DNA of 64,000 bases from Rhipidocladum racemiflorum (GCA_036346355.1 CM070578.1:11980501-12044500); one strand, 5' to 3'; positions 22,076-35,000 are shown, counted from the stretch's first letter. Notes: generated from the letters alone by a model not told the origin. A program made the numbers and translations.

Positions 22076-23589
22076 TAATTTCATAAAAACCAGTTGAATC
22101 CCTCCATTCCGAGGAGGACCACCAAACAATAGGTCATAACATTTTTAATTTTTGTGAGAATTTTTAGCATACGATTGTAAAAAAAACATGTCTAGAATGT
22201 CATTACGTAATAGTTAATAATATATATACGTATGTATATAACTGCAAATCAAATTCCTTACTTTATTTATTTTTTGAACCAACATATTTCTATAATTTTA
22301 ATTCTGAAAAAGGTCAAAAAATTTTATTTTTCACTTAGCGTGGAGTTAACAAAATAACACCTATTTTTTATTTTACTCTTCGGTTATTTTTTGTTGTTAT
22401 TTTTCATTTGATTTTGAATTTCAGTTTTATGCTAGAATTTGTATACAAATCCAAATGCTAATTTTTATTCTAAATTTCAGCTATGTAGTGTTTTAATTTG
22501 GAGTTCGTAAGAAAATCAAATAGCTAATTTATTTTTATATTTATTCTATATTTATGTTATTTTGTTATTATACATAGTATGAAATCTTTCTTTTAACCTA
22601 CATCGTTATAACTTGAGTCCGCTAGATAGACGGTTAGATGTTTTTCTTTAAATGATAATATCCAATGGCCATTATAGTTCAACTTAGTTAGGATCCATCG
22701 AATTAGCTAGATGTTTTACTTTTTGTGGGAATTTCTAGCCTATTTTACTTTTTCCTTAGCAACTGAAGAGACCCCTAGCATGAGCTTTTAATATACTCCT
22801 GCGCATTTGTGTGAGTAGATTTTTTTAAAAAAATTTGTAGTATCAAATGATATAACTTATATGCTTGAGAATATATTAACATACCTTGTAGGCTATTTAG
22901 ATTTTTAAAACATCATAAACATTAGAAATGACAATAGAACCTTGAAGAAAAATACAACTTGAGGAACATAATTGAAGTATGAGCTTTGATGGAAGAAAAT
23001 AATTGAGCATGATAAGTTGATGGGGTTCTTAGAAGCGTAGCAACTCTTCATCATGTATAGATCATGTAGCTACAGAACCCTATTCTTTCTCCATTAGTAA
23101 CTCTTTTTTTTAAAAAAAAAATGTATGCGGCACATGTAGCTCTATTTAATCTCAATCAATATATTAATTATTTTAATGGTATTAAGTACATTTCTCACGC
23201 TTACACCGATGCACTATAGGTGACCAGACCTACAATGAACTTATCTTCGTCACACGTCGATTGCCCCACATAACCGTGTGTTTTCCATCGCTTCTTTATT
23301 GCCTCACAACTTTTTTGCTTCAATCTCTAATAGCAAGTCCAATTCTTTGATCGATCACTCTCAGTTGCTACCCTTTCCAATGCAATACTCTACCACATAG
23401 CTACCTTCTATTTCTCTCCAATTATTACTTAATGCTAAATGTTGCGACATCAACATTTATACATGTGCAATCGTCGCCTATCCATACTGTGGACACCCAT
23501 CACACTCTCATCGGTGGCCGTAAGCCTATTCCTACAGTAGCGACATCTCTATTCCAAGCTCGTTGCTCCTATGTTTCTATCCTGTAAAT
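22076..23589. other. AT-rich non-coding DNA
   Basis: No gene found. It includes two units of the minisatellite seen at 24500-25235 (about 22385-22560). It could be internal sequence of a larger, unrecognised transposon. Confidence 0.35.
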
Positions 23590-24385
23590 GCATACGTGTA
23601 TATACATATGAAGAATGTTATATATGCTCGATGTATGCTTGTATCATGTTGGTCGCTTCTCTTATTCGACGCTGGCCAACTCAACGATGCTACATCCTCA
23701 TTAATTACAGCGACCTCCCATCTTCTTTGATGCTAGTATGTTTGCTTTAGTCATTGTCTAACAATATGGAGAATCTTCCCGCCATCACGGGTGACATCGG
23801 GCCCCTCACTAGCGATGGTACGTTCCTAACTACTCAAGGACTCCATATCGTATGTAACTCATCTTTAATGCAAAGCTTCATCTCCTCTCTACCAAGACTT
23901 TCCATCATAAGGCTTCTTTAGCCATTAACTTCTTCAACAACGCCAACGATCACCACTAGTCATCGTAGCTTTTGGCTCCTTCGACTTTTATGTATGTACA
24001 TACACATGCAAGATATTATACATGCTTGATTTCTGCTAATCCCATATCGATCCCTTCTCTTATTCGATTTTGGCAAACTTAACGATGTTGCTTCCTCGCT
24101 AACTATGGTGACATCCCATCTTCTCTGCTGCTAGCATATCTGTTTTAGTCGTTGTCTAACAATATAAAGAATCTTCCCACAATTGTGGGTGACATTGTGT
24201 CCCTCACCAGCGATGGCACGTTCCTAGCTAACCAATGGTTCCATGTCGTCTGTAGCTCATCTTCAATGCAAAACTTTATCTCCTTTCTACTAAGGCTTCA
24301 CCGTCATCAAGTTTCTTTGGCCATTGACTTCTTCAACAACGTCGACACTTACATGGCTCATTCATCCTTGGCCTTTATCTTCAAC
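23590..24385. repeat. Diverged tandem repeat of about 398 bp
   Basis: Two consecutive copies are recognisable through shared stretches such as 'gtctaacaatat..gaatcttccc' (23757 and 24155) and 'ttcttcaacaacg' (23930 and 24329). The copies differ at many positions, so this is an old duplication. The second keeps a 133-codon plus-strand frame (24152-24553) with no recognised domain; the corresponding frame of the first copy is broken. Confidence 0.75.
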
Positions 24386-24499
24386 GACTCTGGTGAGCAA
24401 CACGATATTGCTCTCATCTATAACATAATGCCTATGACTTTTCACTTCCTATTGAGGCAATGTGTGGTCTCTTCTGACAAAATTCGTGATATCCATATT

Positions 24500-25235
24500 A
24501 TAACTTTTAATTTTATTCAAAATTTTAGTTTTTTATATGAAGTTCATTTATAAATCATATTGCAAATTTTATTTAATTTATTCTAGATTTTAGTTATTTG
24601 GGGACCTTACTTTAGAATTCGTATGGAAATTAAACTGCAAATTTTCTTTCATTTTTTATTCATACTTTTCAATTATTGTTAAGAATTATGTACACAGATC
24701 GATCTTGATTTCTATTTAATATTTATTTTGAATTAGTTAGTTAGGTATTTTACTTTAGAATTCATATCACAATCAAGTTTATAATTTTATTGTAGTTTTT
24801 ATTCCTAATTTCAGGTTAAAATTTATATAAAAATCCAACTGCTAATTTTCTTTAATTTTTATGCTAAATTATATTTATTTAGGGATTTAAATACGATCTT
24901 GTATGAAAATCAAATTGTCAATTTTGTTTCACTTTCTATTCTAAATTTAGTTATCTTTGGTTGAAATTCTTATGAAATTCAATTTGACAATTTTTGTTTA
25001 TTTTTATTCCAAATTATACTTACTTTGGAATTTTACTTAGAAATTTGTATGATAATCAGCCTCTTAATTTATTTTTAATTCCGAATTTCATTTATTTTTT
25101 TTGAAAATTACTATACAGATATTTTTTTTGCTTAATTTTTACTATTAATTATATTTATGTAGGAAGTGTACGTACGAATTTGTATGGAAATTAGATTTCT
25201 AATCTTACTTTTATTTGGAATTGCAGTTAATTTTG
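24500..25235. repeat. AT-rich minisatellite, about 75-bp unit
   Basis: Roughly nine degenerate units share the order 'tattctaaattt.agtta', 'ttttacttagaatt', 'gtatg.aaat', 'aattttctttaattttta'. Two related units occur 2 kb away at about 22385-22560. No coding function is seen. The region lies directly upstream of the NPF3-B promoter. Confidence 0.65.
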
Positions 25236-25444
25236 TATTATATATAATACGGATTATTTCCTCTAATCAGACCGTTAATATAATAATACATAGATGGATA
25301 GATGCATAGGTAGAAGATAGATGAGAGAGAGATATACAGATCGATCTGATAACAGGCCAAACCGTACGCTTAGTTGGTGTGACCAGCACTGTGCAGTAAC
25401 GGGTGGTCGGCCTCCCTGTCTCCCTTGGGCTGCAGGCGGTGTGT

Positions 25445-25454
25445 CCTATATATA
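25445..25454 (+). promoter_or_regulatory. Candidate TATA box of NPF3-B
   Basis: The sequence CCTATATATAC lies about 140 bp upstream of the NPF3-B start codon. That gives a plausible 5' UTR of about 110 bp. Confidence 0.6.
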
Positions 25455-25584
25455 CGTGGCCCCATCCTCACATCACATGTAGGGGCATGTGGAGGCCTGC
25501 ATGCTCTGCAAGATCTCTGAGCACCACACCACCACACTCGGTTGAGCAAGGGGTGAGTGCCTTGGTCAACATTGGTTCTCTGCC

Positions 25585-28266
25585 ATGGCAACCGCGAGGG
25601 ATGGAGAAGGGAAGAAGAGGAACCAGGGAGGCTTCAGGACCATGCCATTCATACTAGGTGAGAAATTTACTCGCATGAGCTTGCTACCTGAAGATCCTGA
25701 ACAAATTGAGGAGACAAGCTAATACTGTAGAGCTGATTTCTTGGGCAGAAATAGTTGCAATCTAATATGTATTTTCCATTTTGGGCGGTAATTAACTTCA
25801 GTACATTCCAAAGCTAGCTGTACGCATCTAGCGAAGATTACGTGCTATCCCTTGCCCGTGTTTGCATTTTATATGATTTGTTTGCACCAAGACGTACGCT
25901 TTGCTGTTGGATCCAGTGTCTTGTAGCGTGTTTCGTTCTAGCTTTTACACTCCTTTTTTTCTTTCTTTTGGCAAAAGGAGCATTTGTGCATAATTTTTCT
26001 CACCCAATCTGATTGTCACACTCGCACGGTAAACAAAAGGTGAATGATGGTTAATTTGATCACAAAACGGCTTCACAAAACAGAAATGGCCAAACTTTAC
26101 GAGGCAAGCAAAGAGTTGTACACACGAATCGCTCACTACACGGAGAGAACGAACAGATGGATCGTACGATTCTTGCCGAGAGTCTCTCATGAAGACTTGT
26201 CCGTGTTGCAGTGAACGAGATCTGCGACAGATTCGCCACGGCCGGGTTCAGCGCGAACCTGATCACGTACCTGACGCAGCAGCTGCACCTGCCGCTGGTG
26301 GAGGCATCGAACACGCTCACCAACTTCGGCGGCACGTCCAGCCTCACACCCATCCTCGGCGCGCTCGCCGCCGACTCGTTTGCCGGCCGCTTCTGGACCA
26401 TCATCGCCGGCTCCCTCTTCTACCAGCTCGGCATGCTCGGCCTCGTCGTGTCCGCGCTGCTCCCTTCCCTCCGGCCCCCGCCATGCTCCCCTCCAACCGC
26501 CCCGTGCCGCCGCGCCACCGGGTGGCAGCTCGCCGTGCTGTACCTCTCCCTGCTGTGCACGTCCCTCGGCTCCGGCGGCATCCGGCCGTGCGTGGTGGCC
26601 TTCGGCGCCGACCAGTTCGAGCAGCAGGACAAGAACGGCGGTGGCGGGGGCGCGGAGGCGGTGGCAGGGCGGAAGCGGAGGTACTTCAACCTCTACTTCT
26701 TCACGATGGGGTTCGCCGTGCTGCTGGCGCTGACGGTGGTGGTGTACATCCAGGAGAACGTGGGGTGGGGGTGGGGGTTCGGGATCCCGGCCATCGGCAT
26801 GTTTGCCTCCATCGTGGTGTTCGTGGTCGGGTACCCGCTCTACGTCCGGCTCAAGCCCGGGGGCAGCCCGTTCACGCGGCTGGCGCAGGTCGCCGCCGCG
26901 GCGTTCAAGAAACGGAGCGCCGCCGTGCCGGAGGACCCCGGCATGCTGTACCAGGACAAGGAGCTCGACGCGCTCATCTCCACCAACGGCAGGCTCCTGC
27001 ACACCAACCAGCTCAGGTAAGCTAATCTTTTCGCCTCGCTTCTGCATGTTTTGCCGTGTCATTTCCTTCTCTTGACACCGTAAAACATAGTAGCGTGCAC
27101 GTGGTGTGCCTCCACATCTGCGTGCATGAATGGGAGTCCTAGGCGTGTCCGGTACTTTTGGTGGTGGTTACGTTATCAGTCCACAAAAGAGAACAAATTA
27201 AAGCGAGAGCGCATGTTACTTTGACAGTGATTCCTCGCTATGCTCACTGTTCTCTGTGTCATTTTTGGAATCACACACGCTTTCACTAACGTTGAGAGAT
27301 TGGGGTGACTGATTTTTTAACTGTTGTGCAATGCGCGCGCGCGCGCATGTGAGTCGATTCAGGTTCTTCGACCGGGCCGCGATCGTAACGCCTGGGGACA
27401 TCGCTGGGTCCGGCAAGCCGGAGCTGTGGCGGCTGTCGACGGTGCACCGCGTGGAGGAGCTCAAGTCCATCGTCCGCATGCTGCCAATCTGGTCGGCCGG
27501 CATCCTGCTGGCCACCGCCGGCTCGCACAACAACAGCTTCACCATCCAGCAGGCGCGCACCATGGACCGCCACGTCACCCGGAGCTTCGAGATCCCGCCG
27601 GCGACCATGTCCATCTTCACGACCACCGCGATGCTCGCGACCCTCGCCCTCTACGACCGCGCCTTCGTGCCCCTGGCGCGCCGCGTGACTGGCCTGCCGT
27701 CTGGGATAACCTACTTCCAGCGCATGGCGGCCGGGCTGGCCATCTCCATCCTCGGCGTCGCGACGGCAGCACTCGTCGAGGCCAAGCGCCGCAGCGCCGC
27801 GGCCGACCACGGGCTCCTGGACAGGCCGACCACCGTCGTCCCCCTTACAGTGTTCTGGCTGGTGCCGCAGTACGCCATCCACGGCGTGGCGGACGGCTTC
27901 TCGTCGGTGGGGCACATGGAGTTCCTGTACGATCAGGCGCCGGAGAGCATGCGCAGCACCGCCGCTGCGCTCTTCTGGCTCTCCAACTCCCTCGGCAACT
28001 ACATGGGCACGGTGCTCGTCACGGCGGTGCAGCGCGCCACGCGGGGCGGCGGCGAGTGGCTCCAGGACAACATCAACCGGGGCAGACTCGACTCCTACTA
28101 CTGGCTCGTCACCTGCCTCATGGTGCTCAACCTTGGCTACTACCTCCTCTGCTTCCATCTCTACACCATGAAGCCATTGGAGATGACGGAAGACGATGAT
28201 AACGAGAAGGGGTGCGAGCTCTCCTCCGTCCACAACAATGGCGCCGGCGCCGGCGGATTGGTGTAA
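25585..28266 (+). CDS. NPF3-type NRT1/PTR family transporter, copy B
   Basis: Paralogue of the gene at 2535-4636, with the same role: proton-coupled membrane transport, substrate undetermined (gibberellin, nitrate or nitrite in characterised NPF3 proteins). Exons are 25585-25657, 26212-27016 and 27363-28266, giving 593 aa; all splice sites are GT-AG. The start is the ATG in CCATGG, giving an N-terminus that ends in the shared 'FRTMPFIL'. 'GSGGIRPCVVAFGADQF' lies at residues 144-160 and 'YDQAPESMRS' at 482-491. The E-I-C-D-R motif (27-31) is the same ExxER variant as in copy A. The hydrophilic central loop and C-terminal tail differ most from copy A. Introns are longer than in copy A (554 and 346 bp against 99 and 197). 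No break was seen. Confidence 0.94.
27332..27347. repeat. (GC)n tract beside a splice acceptor
   Basis: An alternating GC run in intron 2 of NPF3-B, about 15 bp before the CAG acceptor at 27360-27362. It could adopt Z-form DNA or slip in replication; an effect on splicing is only a possibility. Confidence 0.8.
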
Positions 28267-28267
28267 G

Positions 28268-28448
28268 ACTATCTCCAGCGGCTTTTCTTCTCCCTCCAAA
28301 TTCCTTGGCGAACAAATCTCAATTGTTCTAGCGAATTCCCTTCACAATTCTTTTCGGAAGGGGTTTAAACAGTGAATCTCTCTAGAAAGGGTATCTCTCT
28401 CCAATCACTACACAAATTCCCTTGAGGGGATGCTGTAAGAGATAGTAG
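28268..28448. mobile_element. Candidate MITE in the NPF3-B 3' UTR
   Basis: 'gactatctccagcggc', right after the stop codon, is an inverted relative of 'gctgtaagagatagt' at 28433-28447. The AT-rich middle has no ORF. A possible poly(A) signal AATAAA follows at 28451. No clear TSD was found, so the call rests on the inverted ends alone. Confidence 0.4.
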
Positions 28449-28727
28449 GAAATAAAAAGAATGAATATGGGAAAGAGAATAGGAAAGGAAATGAAATGAA
28501 GAAAAATTACTAAATATAGTCTAAGATCAATTAAGCAGAAGGGTAATTAATTCGGGTGGATGTTGTTAATAACTATACTTACTTTGCTGCACATGCGTGC
28601 ACATTTGCACAATGGTTACAGCTTCTAAAGGGGATTAGTTTCTTGGGCTAGCATTGTAAGCATCCCGTGACAAGATCCAACCCATGACAAATAGAGTATC
28701 TCTCTCTATATATTATATGAAAATAGT

Positions 28728-28883
28728 TCTATACTCCTGAGAGTATGTACCGCTTAAATAAAAGAAATTATATTTCTTTATCTTTTTTAGCACACTCTAA
28801 TAATGATTATAAGATACTCTAAAGTGAATTCCAAGAAAATTTTTATAAAATTTACTTTTTATAGCATAATTTATGTATATACT
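28728..28883. repeat. Left arm of an AT-rich foldback repeat (copy A)
   Basis: This arm ('gagtatgtac', 'gcttaaataaa', 'aataatgattataagatactc') is the inverted relative of 40806-40985. The two arms were one foldback element before the gypsy element inserted between them. A second copy lies at 41277-41456 plus 42138-42275. Confidence 0.65.
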
Positions 28884-29514
28884 TGTCGGGGATTGGCTAT
28901 CTGGCAAAAGACCACGGTACCCCCGTGAAAAGCTAAACCCGCCGACCAAGCGGCACTAAGGGAAGATGCTCGGGAGAACGAAACGAGCATCCCTCCTTCT
29001 CCTCCGAGCATACGCGTTTGCGCCTCCGTTCGCAGAAGCACCAAACACACCCCCCACGAGCAAGCATGCTCGTGGAGGCCACGACCTGCTCGGGTGTCTT
29101 GGTCGGAGGGCCAACAGCCGCGAGGAAGGAAGGAGGCAACCAATCACCAGGAGATCAAGGGAAATCATACCCAAATTCAAATAACGCGAATCAAGGGCGA
29201 CATCACGGATATGGATACATAGCGTGATCCCCTGAGGCGATTACTTTTCGCATCTCTAGTCATAGTATTTAAACCCTCAAGATCTCAGAATAAGGAGAGG
29301 GCACACGAAAGATAGAACACAATACACCGGAGTAGGGTCATTATCTCGGCGGTGAGAGGCCCGAACCAGGATAAAAACACCGCGTCCCCTTTTTCCGGCC
29401 TCCTTCTTCCCGACTCGCGTCGCTCGAACGCCTCTTCGATCCGTGCGACGGGGCTCTGTTGATCCCCATTCAACAAGTAAGCTCGGCGGGAGCCCGCTTC
29501 TCCAATCGTCGACA
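28884..29514 (+). repeat. Gypsy 5' LTR
   Basis: Starts TGTCGGGGATTGG and ends AATCGTCGACA. It contains a TATA-like 'gtatttaaacc' word near 29270. By eye it differs from the 3' LTR at about 18 small indels and about 5 substitutions. Confidence 0.9.
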
Positions 29515-30548
29515 ATGGGCGCCGTCGTGGGGGACGATAGTTTGATTCCGTGCGGATCAAGATCCTCGAGGATGCCAAACTCGGGAGACACTCGGGACCT
29601 TTGTGTCTTTGACCACGTTGAGGATGACGGCGTGTACCACGCCGCCGATTAACGCGTGCCCGGGGTGACCGATCCTATCGATCACACCGAGTGCAGGAGC
29701 CTTTCCTCGGACACGGGAATGCGAGGGCAGATCCTCCATTCCCCAGACATTACCCTCGGAGACCCCGAGGATGACTGCAACGAGCTCTACGATGGCCTGG
29801 ACATACCAGACGACCTAGAGCTCGACCGAGAGACCGCGTCCCAAGGGGATACAATGATGTCCCCATCGCTTTCGTCTCGCTCTCGTCGAGTCAACATGGC
29901 TGGGAGCCACGCGGAGCCCGGAGAGGGCACACGAAAGATAGAACACAATACACTGGAGTAGGGTCATTATCTCGGCGGTGAGAGGCCCGAACCAGGATAA
30001 AAAACACCGCGTCCCCCCTTTTTTCCGGCCTCCTTCTCCCGACCTCGCGTCGCTCGAACGCCCTCTTCGATCCGTGCGACGGCTCTGTTGATCCCCATTC
30101 AACAAGTAAGCTCGGCGGGAGCCCGTTCTCCAATCGTCGGCAATTTGGCGCCGTCAGTGGGGACGCAGTTTGATTCCGTCGCGGATCAAGATCCTCGAGG
30201 ATGCCAAACTCGGGAGACACTCGGGACCTTTGTGTCTTTGACCACGTTGAGGATGACGGCGTGTACTACGCCGCCGACAACGTGCCCGGGGTGACCGATC
30301 CTATCGATCACACCGAGTGCAGGAGCCTTTCCTCGGACACGGAATGCGAGGCGGATCCTCCATTCCCAGACATTACCCTCGGAGACCCCGAGGATGACTG
30401 CAACGAGCTCTACGATGGCCTGGACATACCAGACGACCTAGAGCTCGACCGAGAGACCGCGTCCCAAGGGGATACAATGATGTCCCCATCGCTTTCGTCT
30501 CGCTCTCGTCGAGTCAACATGGTCGGGAGCCACGCGAGCCCGAGAGGG
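29295..30548 (+). repeat. Tandem duplication of LTR end plus gag leader
   Basis: The segment from GAGAGGG at 29295 (inside the 5' LTR) to 29920 is repeated at 29921-30541. The word GAGAGGG occurs at the start (29295), the junction (29921) and the end (30542). The repeat carries an internal partial LTR end (29921-30140) and a second primer-binding site. Copies differ by small indels. Confidence 0.9.
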
Positions 30549-31720
30549 ATCCTCGGACGCCGCCAGGCACGACCACTATGAGGCGGCCAGACGCCACTTG
30601 GAGGCGTCTTTGGGAAAGACGCTTGCGAGCATTCGCCGCCAGGCAAAGGGGAGGTGCGCCTCCACGGAAAGGAACTCTCGCGGGTACCGAACTCCGTCGC
30701 ACTCGGGCGCCGTCAAAGCTTCGCCGCCGCTTGATTCACGAAGCGAGGCGGCTGAGGCCTTGGCGGCGGATCGTCGTGACTCTTGTGATTTCCAGAGCAA
30801 GTAGACTTAGAGGCCATGGCGTGGTCGTGGCCGAAGATTTGGAGAGGCTTGCCGCCGAGCTAAAGTCTCGGATCCTCCCCATGGCCGGATGCCCGAGTGT
30901 GTCCGGGACCATCACAACGCTCCCCGTGCGTTCACACGTAGATGAATCTCGAGCCATGCTCGGAGATCGCCCGAGTCGCCGACCCGATCAGGAAAGGCCG
31001 GAGCGATCCACAGAGCAACCTCGGGCGATATCGCCTGTCGCCCGGTCTGGCGCTCGAGCACTCCGCAACCATGCGGTCATCGGCCACGACCAAGCGCATG
31101 AGGTTTTCTCCGACTCGGCCAGCGCCGCGGGCGTTGGGTGGAAGATCCGCGTGGAGGCCGCCGTGGCCGAGGTTTTCGTCGCGAAACCCCGAAGCCGGCC
31201 GCCGCCTTCACGAAGCTCCCTCCGGACGTCGCATGGCCAAACAGTTCAAGCCCGCCACGTCGAGAGATTCAACGGACCCGAACCGGAGGAATTCCTCTCG
31301 ATATACACTACCGCCATCCTCGCCGCCGGAGGTGATGAGGTAATGGCAAATTACCTTCCGACGGTCCCCGACGGAGCTCGTCGACGTGGCTTTTCAATCA
31401 AAAGGAAGGATCCATACGGTCTGAGGCAGCTCAGCGCACTCGGCGAATTTCGCAGTCGCTACATCCGCCGAAAAGAGCGACTGGGCGCTTGATCTGACAG
31501 ACGGGAAACCTGCGACAATTCGTCGAGAGGTTCATCCAGTCCGAACTTCGATCCGAACATATCGGACAAGGCCGCCGTCAGAGCTTTCAAGTTCGAGTGC
31601 GACGTCGCGCTTCACCACAGGACACTGAGATCCACCCGGATCTAACGGCGAACGAGCTCTTCCGAATGGCCGATCGATCGCCAACGCAGATGAAGCCGTC
31701 AATGGAAGAAAATCTTTGGA
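30200..31720 (+). pseudogene. Gypsy gag region, frameshifted
   Basis: An acidic leader frame (30201-30581) is followed by a frame at 30578-31492 whose last third ('FNGPEPEEFLSIY..') resembles the retrotransposon gag domain of gypsy elements. The frame is lost after 31492, with recognisable but shifted sequence downstream. No zinc knuckle could be confirmed. It would form the particle protein in an intact relative. Confidence 0.7.
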
Positions 31721-32099
31721 TGAAGGGAAGTCGCCGCCTCGGCTGGCCTAGAGACCTCGGCTAGCAAAAGGGTTCGACTCAGAGACAAGAAGATCAAGAA
31801 GAAGAAGAAAAAGCAACCCTCGCCGGCCATGGTAGCCGGTGGAACAACAACGACCCGCAACGCTCACACGGCCGTGGGCCTAATGCTCGAGGAAGAGGAC
31901 AACCACCAGGCCTCGAGGGCGAGGCGACCAAGCGGACCGACGAGGCGACCAAGCGGACCGGCAGGCGACCTCATCGCCCACTTCACCAGCGCACGGCACG
32001 ACCTACGGAATTGCCGAACGTGGACCTACCGTCTGGAAGCGATTTCACGGCGGGGGTCCCATGCCGACGCTTCGAGCAGGTGAAAGCGACAAAGGAAAA

Positions 32100-35000
32100 C
32101 AGCCGCCGAGGAAAGTGAGGATGAAATGGAATATCAAGAACCAAGGAATCACATAGCGGTCATCTTCGGGGGCTCACTCACTTCTACAAGTCCGCCGGGA
32201 CTTAAAGGAGGCTGCAAGGAAGTGCACCATGTCACCCAGGGTAAGCCTCGGTCTGGCCGGTGAAATGGTCGGAGGTATCCCTCACATTCTCCAGAGACGA
32301 TTGTCCCTTGGGGATGACCAAACCCCGAGAGGCTTAGATGGTCGTGAACCCCACCATCGGCCAATCTTGTCGTCGGTCGGGTCCTCATAGACTCGGGAGC
32401 TCTTTGGACCTTATTGCGACCAAGGTATTGGGCGAGATCACATTCCTCGTTCCAAAATCAAGAGTGTGGCCGTGCCCTTCTTGAGGATAGTCCGGGCACC
32501 TCGATCAAACCTCTGGGGCAGGTCGTCTTGCCCGTAAGTTTCGCGGCCCAAGTAACTTCGAGCGGAGCTAATCACCTTCGAGGTGGTAAACTTGAGTCGG
32601 CCTACAACGCCATCCTCGGCGGTAGGCCTTGGCCAAGTTCATGGCCGCCTCGCATCACGCGTATCGGTGCCTAAAGATTCCGGGCCAAAGCGGAGTCATA
32701 ACCGTCAAGGGAACCACAAGTCCGCACTCAATTGCGACGAAAGAGCGCTGGATATGGTCGGTCGATTGCCCGCTCGCGGCCACGACCAAGAGCCGAAGCA
32801 TTCCGGCCTAAACTTGCCCTCCAACCGGAGGAGAGACCAAGGCTGTTCGCTCAGCGAGTCGGAACGGCCAAATCGTTCATTTGGGATCTTCCTAGATCCC
32901 AAATAGGAACTCGAGCTCGTCACTTTCCTCAGAGCAAGGTCGGATGTGTTCGCCGGGAACCATCCGACATGCCCGAGTCCCAAGGGAGGTGGTCGAGCAC
33001 AGCTAGCGGTTCGGCTGACAAAAAACCGATGAGACAGTAAACTTAGACGCTTTTCCCGGAAAAACAAGCAATCATCCGGGAGGAACTTGATAAACTCCTA
33101 AAAGTGGCTTCATCGGAGAGATTGAGCACTCCGAGTGGCTAGCCAATCCGATCCTGGTCGAGGAAGAAAGGAGGCAAGTGGCGCGTAATGCGTCGACCAC
33201 ACGGGTTTGAACGCGGCGTGCCCAAAAGACAACTATCCGTTGCCTCGCATAGACCAATTGGTGGGCCGACGGCGGGTCACTGAACCATGAGCTTCCTAGA
33301 CGCCTATTCAGGCTATCATCGAATCGACTGTCGCGCGAAGACGAGGAAAGACTTCCTTCATCACCCGTTCGGTACCTTACGCTATACGACCATGTCTTTC
33401 GGTCACGAGAAATGCGGGAGCAACCTTTCAACGCCTCATGCAGAAGACTTTCCACGAGACCAAATAGGTCGAAATTTGGAGGTATATGTCGGCGACATAG
33501 TTGTCAAGAGCAAGAGTACTTCAGTCACGCGTTCTTTGACTTAGAAGAAACTTTCTGTAACCTCAATAAGCATCGAATAAAGCTAAATCCGAGAAAAATG
33601 CGTATTCGGCGTGAAGGTCAGCAAGGTGCTCGGCTACATGGTCGGGCCACATGGCGTTGGGGCTAACCAGAGAAGATCGAAGCCATTGAGAACATGAGGT
33701 CGCCCACATGCGTAAAGGAAGTACAAGCTCGGCCAGGAGGATGGCCGCTTAAGCGGTTCGTCTCCGACTCGGGAAGCGAGGACTACCTTTCTTTAAAGCC
33801 CTCATAAACATGATGGCTTCATATGGACGGAGGAAGGCGATCGCGCGTTCAAAGAGCTAAAAGCAGTACCTCTCCAAGCCGCCTGTCCTCGTCACACCCA
33901 CGGCAGGAAGAATTGCTATTATACTGGCGGCAACCCGCGCAGCGGTGAGCTCGGTGTTAGCGATGAAAGAGATGGTGCCGGCGACCTATCTATTACGTCG
34001 GCGAAGTACTTCATGGACCAAAGGAGCGTTACCGAGGTCCGAAACTCTGTACTCATTCTTGATGGCCTCCGGAAGTTGCGTCACTACTTTCAAGCACACA
34101 AGATCGTGGTGGCCGGCTTCCCACTCAGGAAATCTGAAAAATCGGGCGCCCGGTGGTCGCATAGCCAAGTGGGCAATGGAACTCGCCGAGTTCGAGCCGG
34201 TATTCTCGGCCCTTGCGGCGATAAAATCACAAGTCCTGGCTGATTTCGTGGCGAGAATGGTCGGCTCGGCACCACCACCAGTAGGACCAATGATTCGAGG
34301 GGAAACTCCTGGACCTTGTATTTTGACGGATCCCGAGCATACGAGCGCTCGGTGGCGTCATCTTGGTCTCCCGGACGGAGAGCGACTCTGATCGCCATCC
34401 AACTACATTTCGCCGCGACTAACAACGCGGCGAATGAAAACCTTTTGGCGGACTTGAGCATGCAAATCGCTAGGAGTCCAACGGCTCCTTTGTGAAGGCG
34501 ATTCACGGTTGGTCGTGAACCAGTCAACAAGGAGTATCGGTGTTCGATACCTCAATGGCGCCATGACTGGCCGAAGTAAGGAAGATGGAGAAATACTTCA
34601 AGAATTTCGAAGTAATCTACATCCCCGTGAAGGATAATTCCTGGCCGATCGAATGTCTAAGGTCGGTTCCTCCCAAACCGCCGCTCGTGAGTGCTCGTCG
34701 AGCACCTACATAAGCCCTCCATTCCCTCGAAGAGGAGGCACCAGAGACCGGCGGTAGGGTCTCATTCCTCGAGCAAAGCGCCAAATTGGATGACGCCATT
34801 CATCCAATACCTTGCGCATGGGACATTGCCCGAGGAAGAAGCCGAGCGTTCCGGCTAACAAGGCGATCTTCTCAAGACAGATCGATCGAAGGCGACCTAT
34901 CTGGAAAAGGCGCATTAGGAATCCTTTCCAAATCGTCTCCAGGAGGAAGGCGATACCTTCTTCGTGATATCCACGAAGGAATGTCGCGAGCTCATTCGTC

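Noticed and set aside
24152..24553. 133-codon ORF as a real gene
   Set aside because: It lies in a tandem repeat whose other copy is not open, sits in AT-rich repeat DNA and matches no known family.
26187..28299. Long minus-strand and alternate-frame ORFs across NPF3-B
   Set aside because: Shadow frames of the GC-rich transporter exons; the transporter frame alone has family motifs and correct splice junctions.
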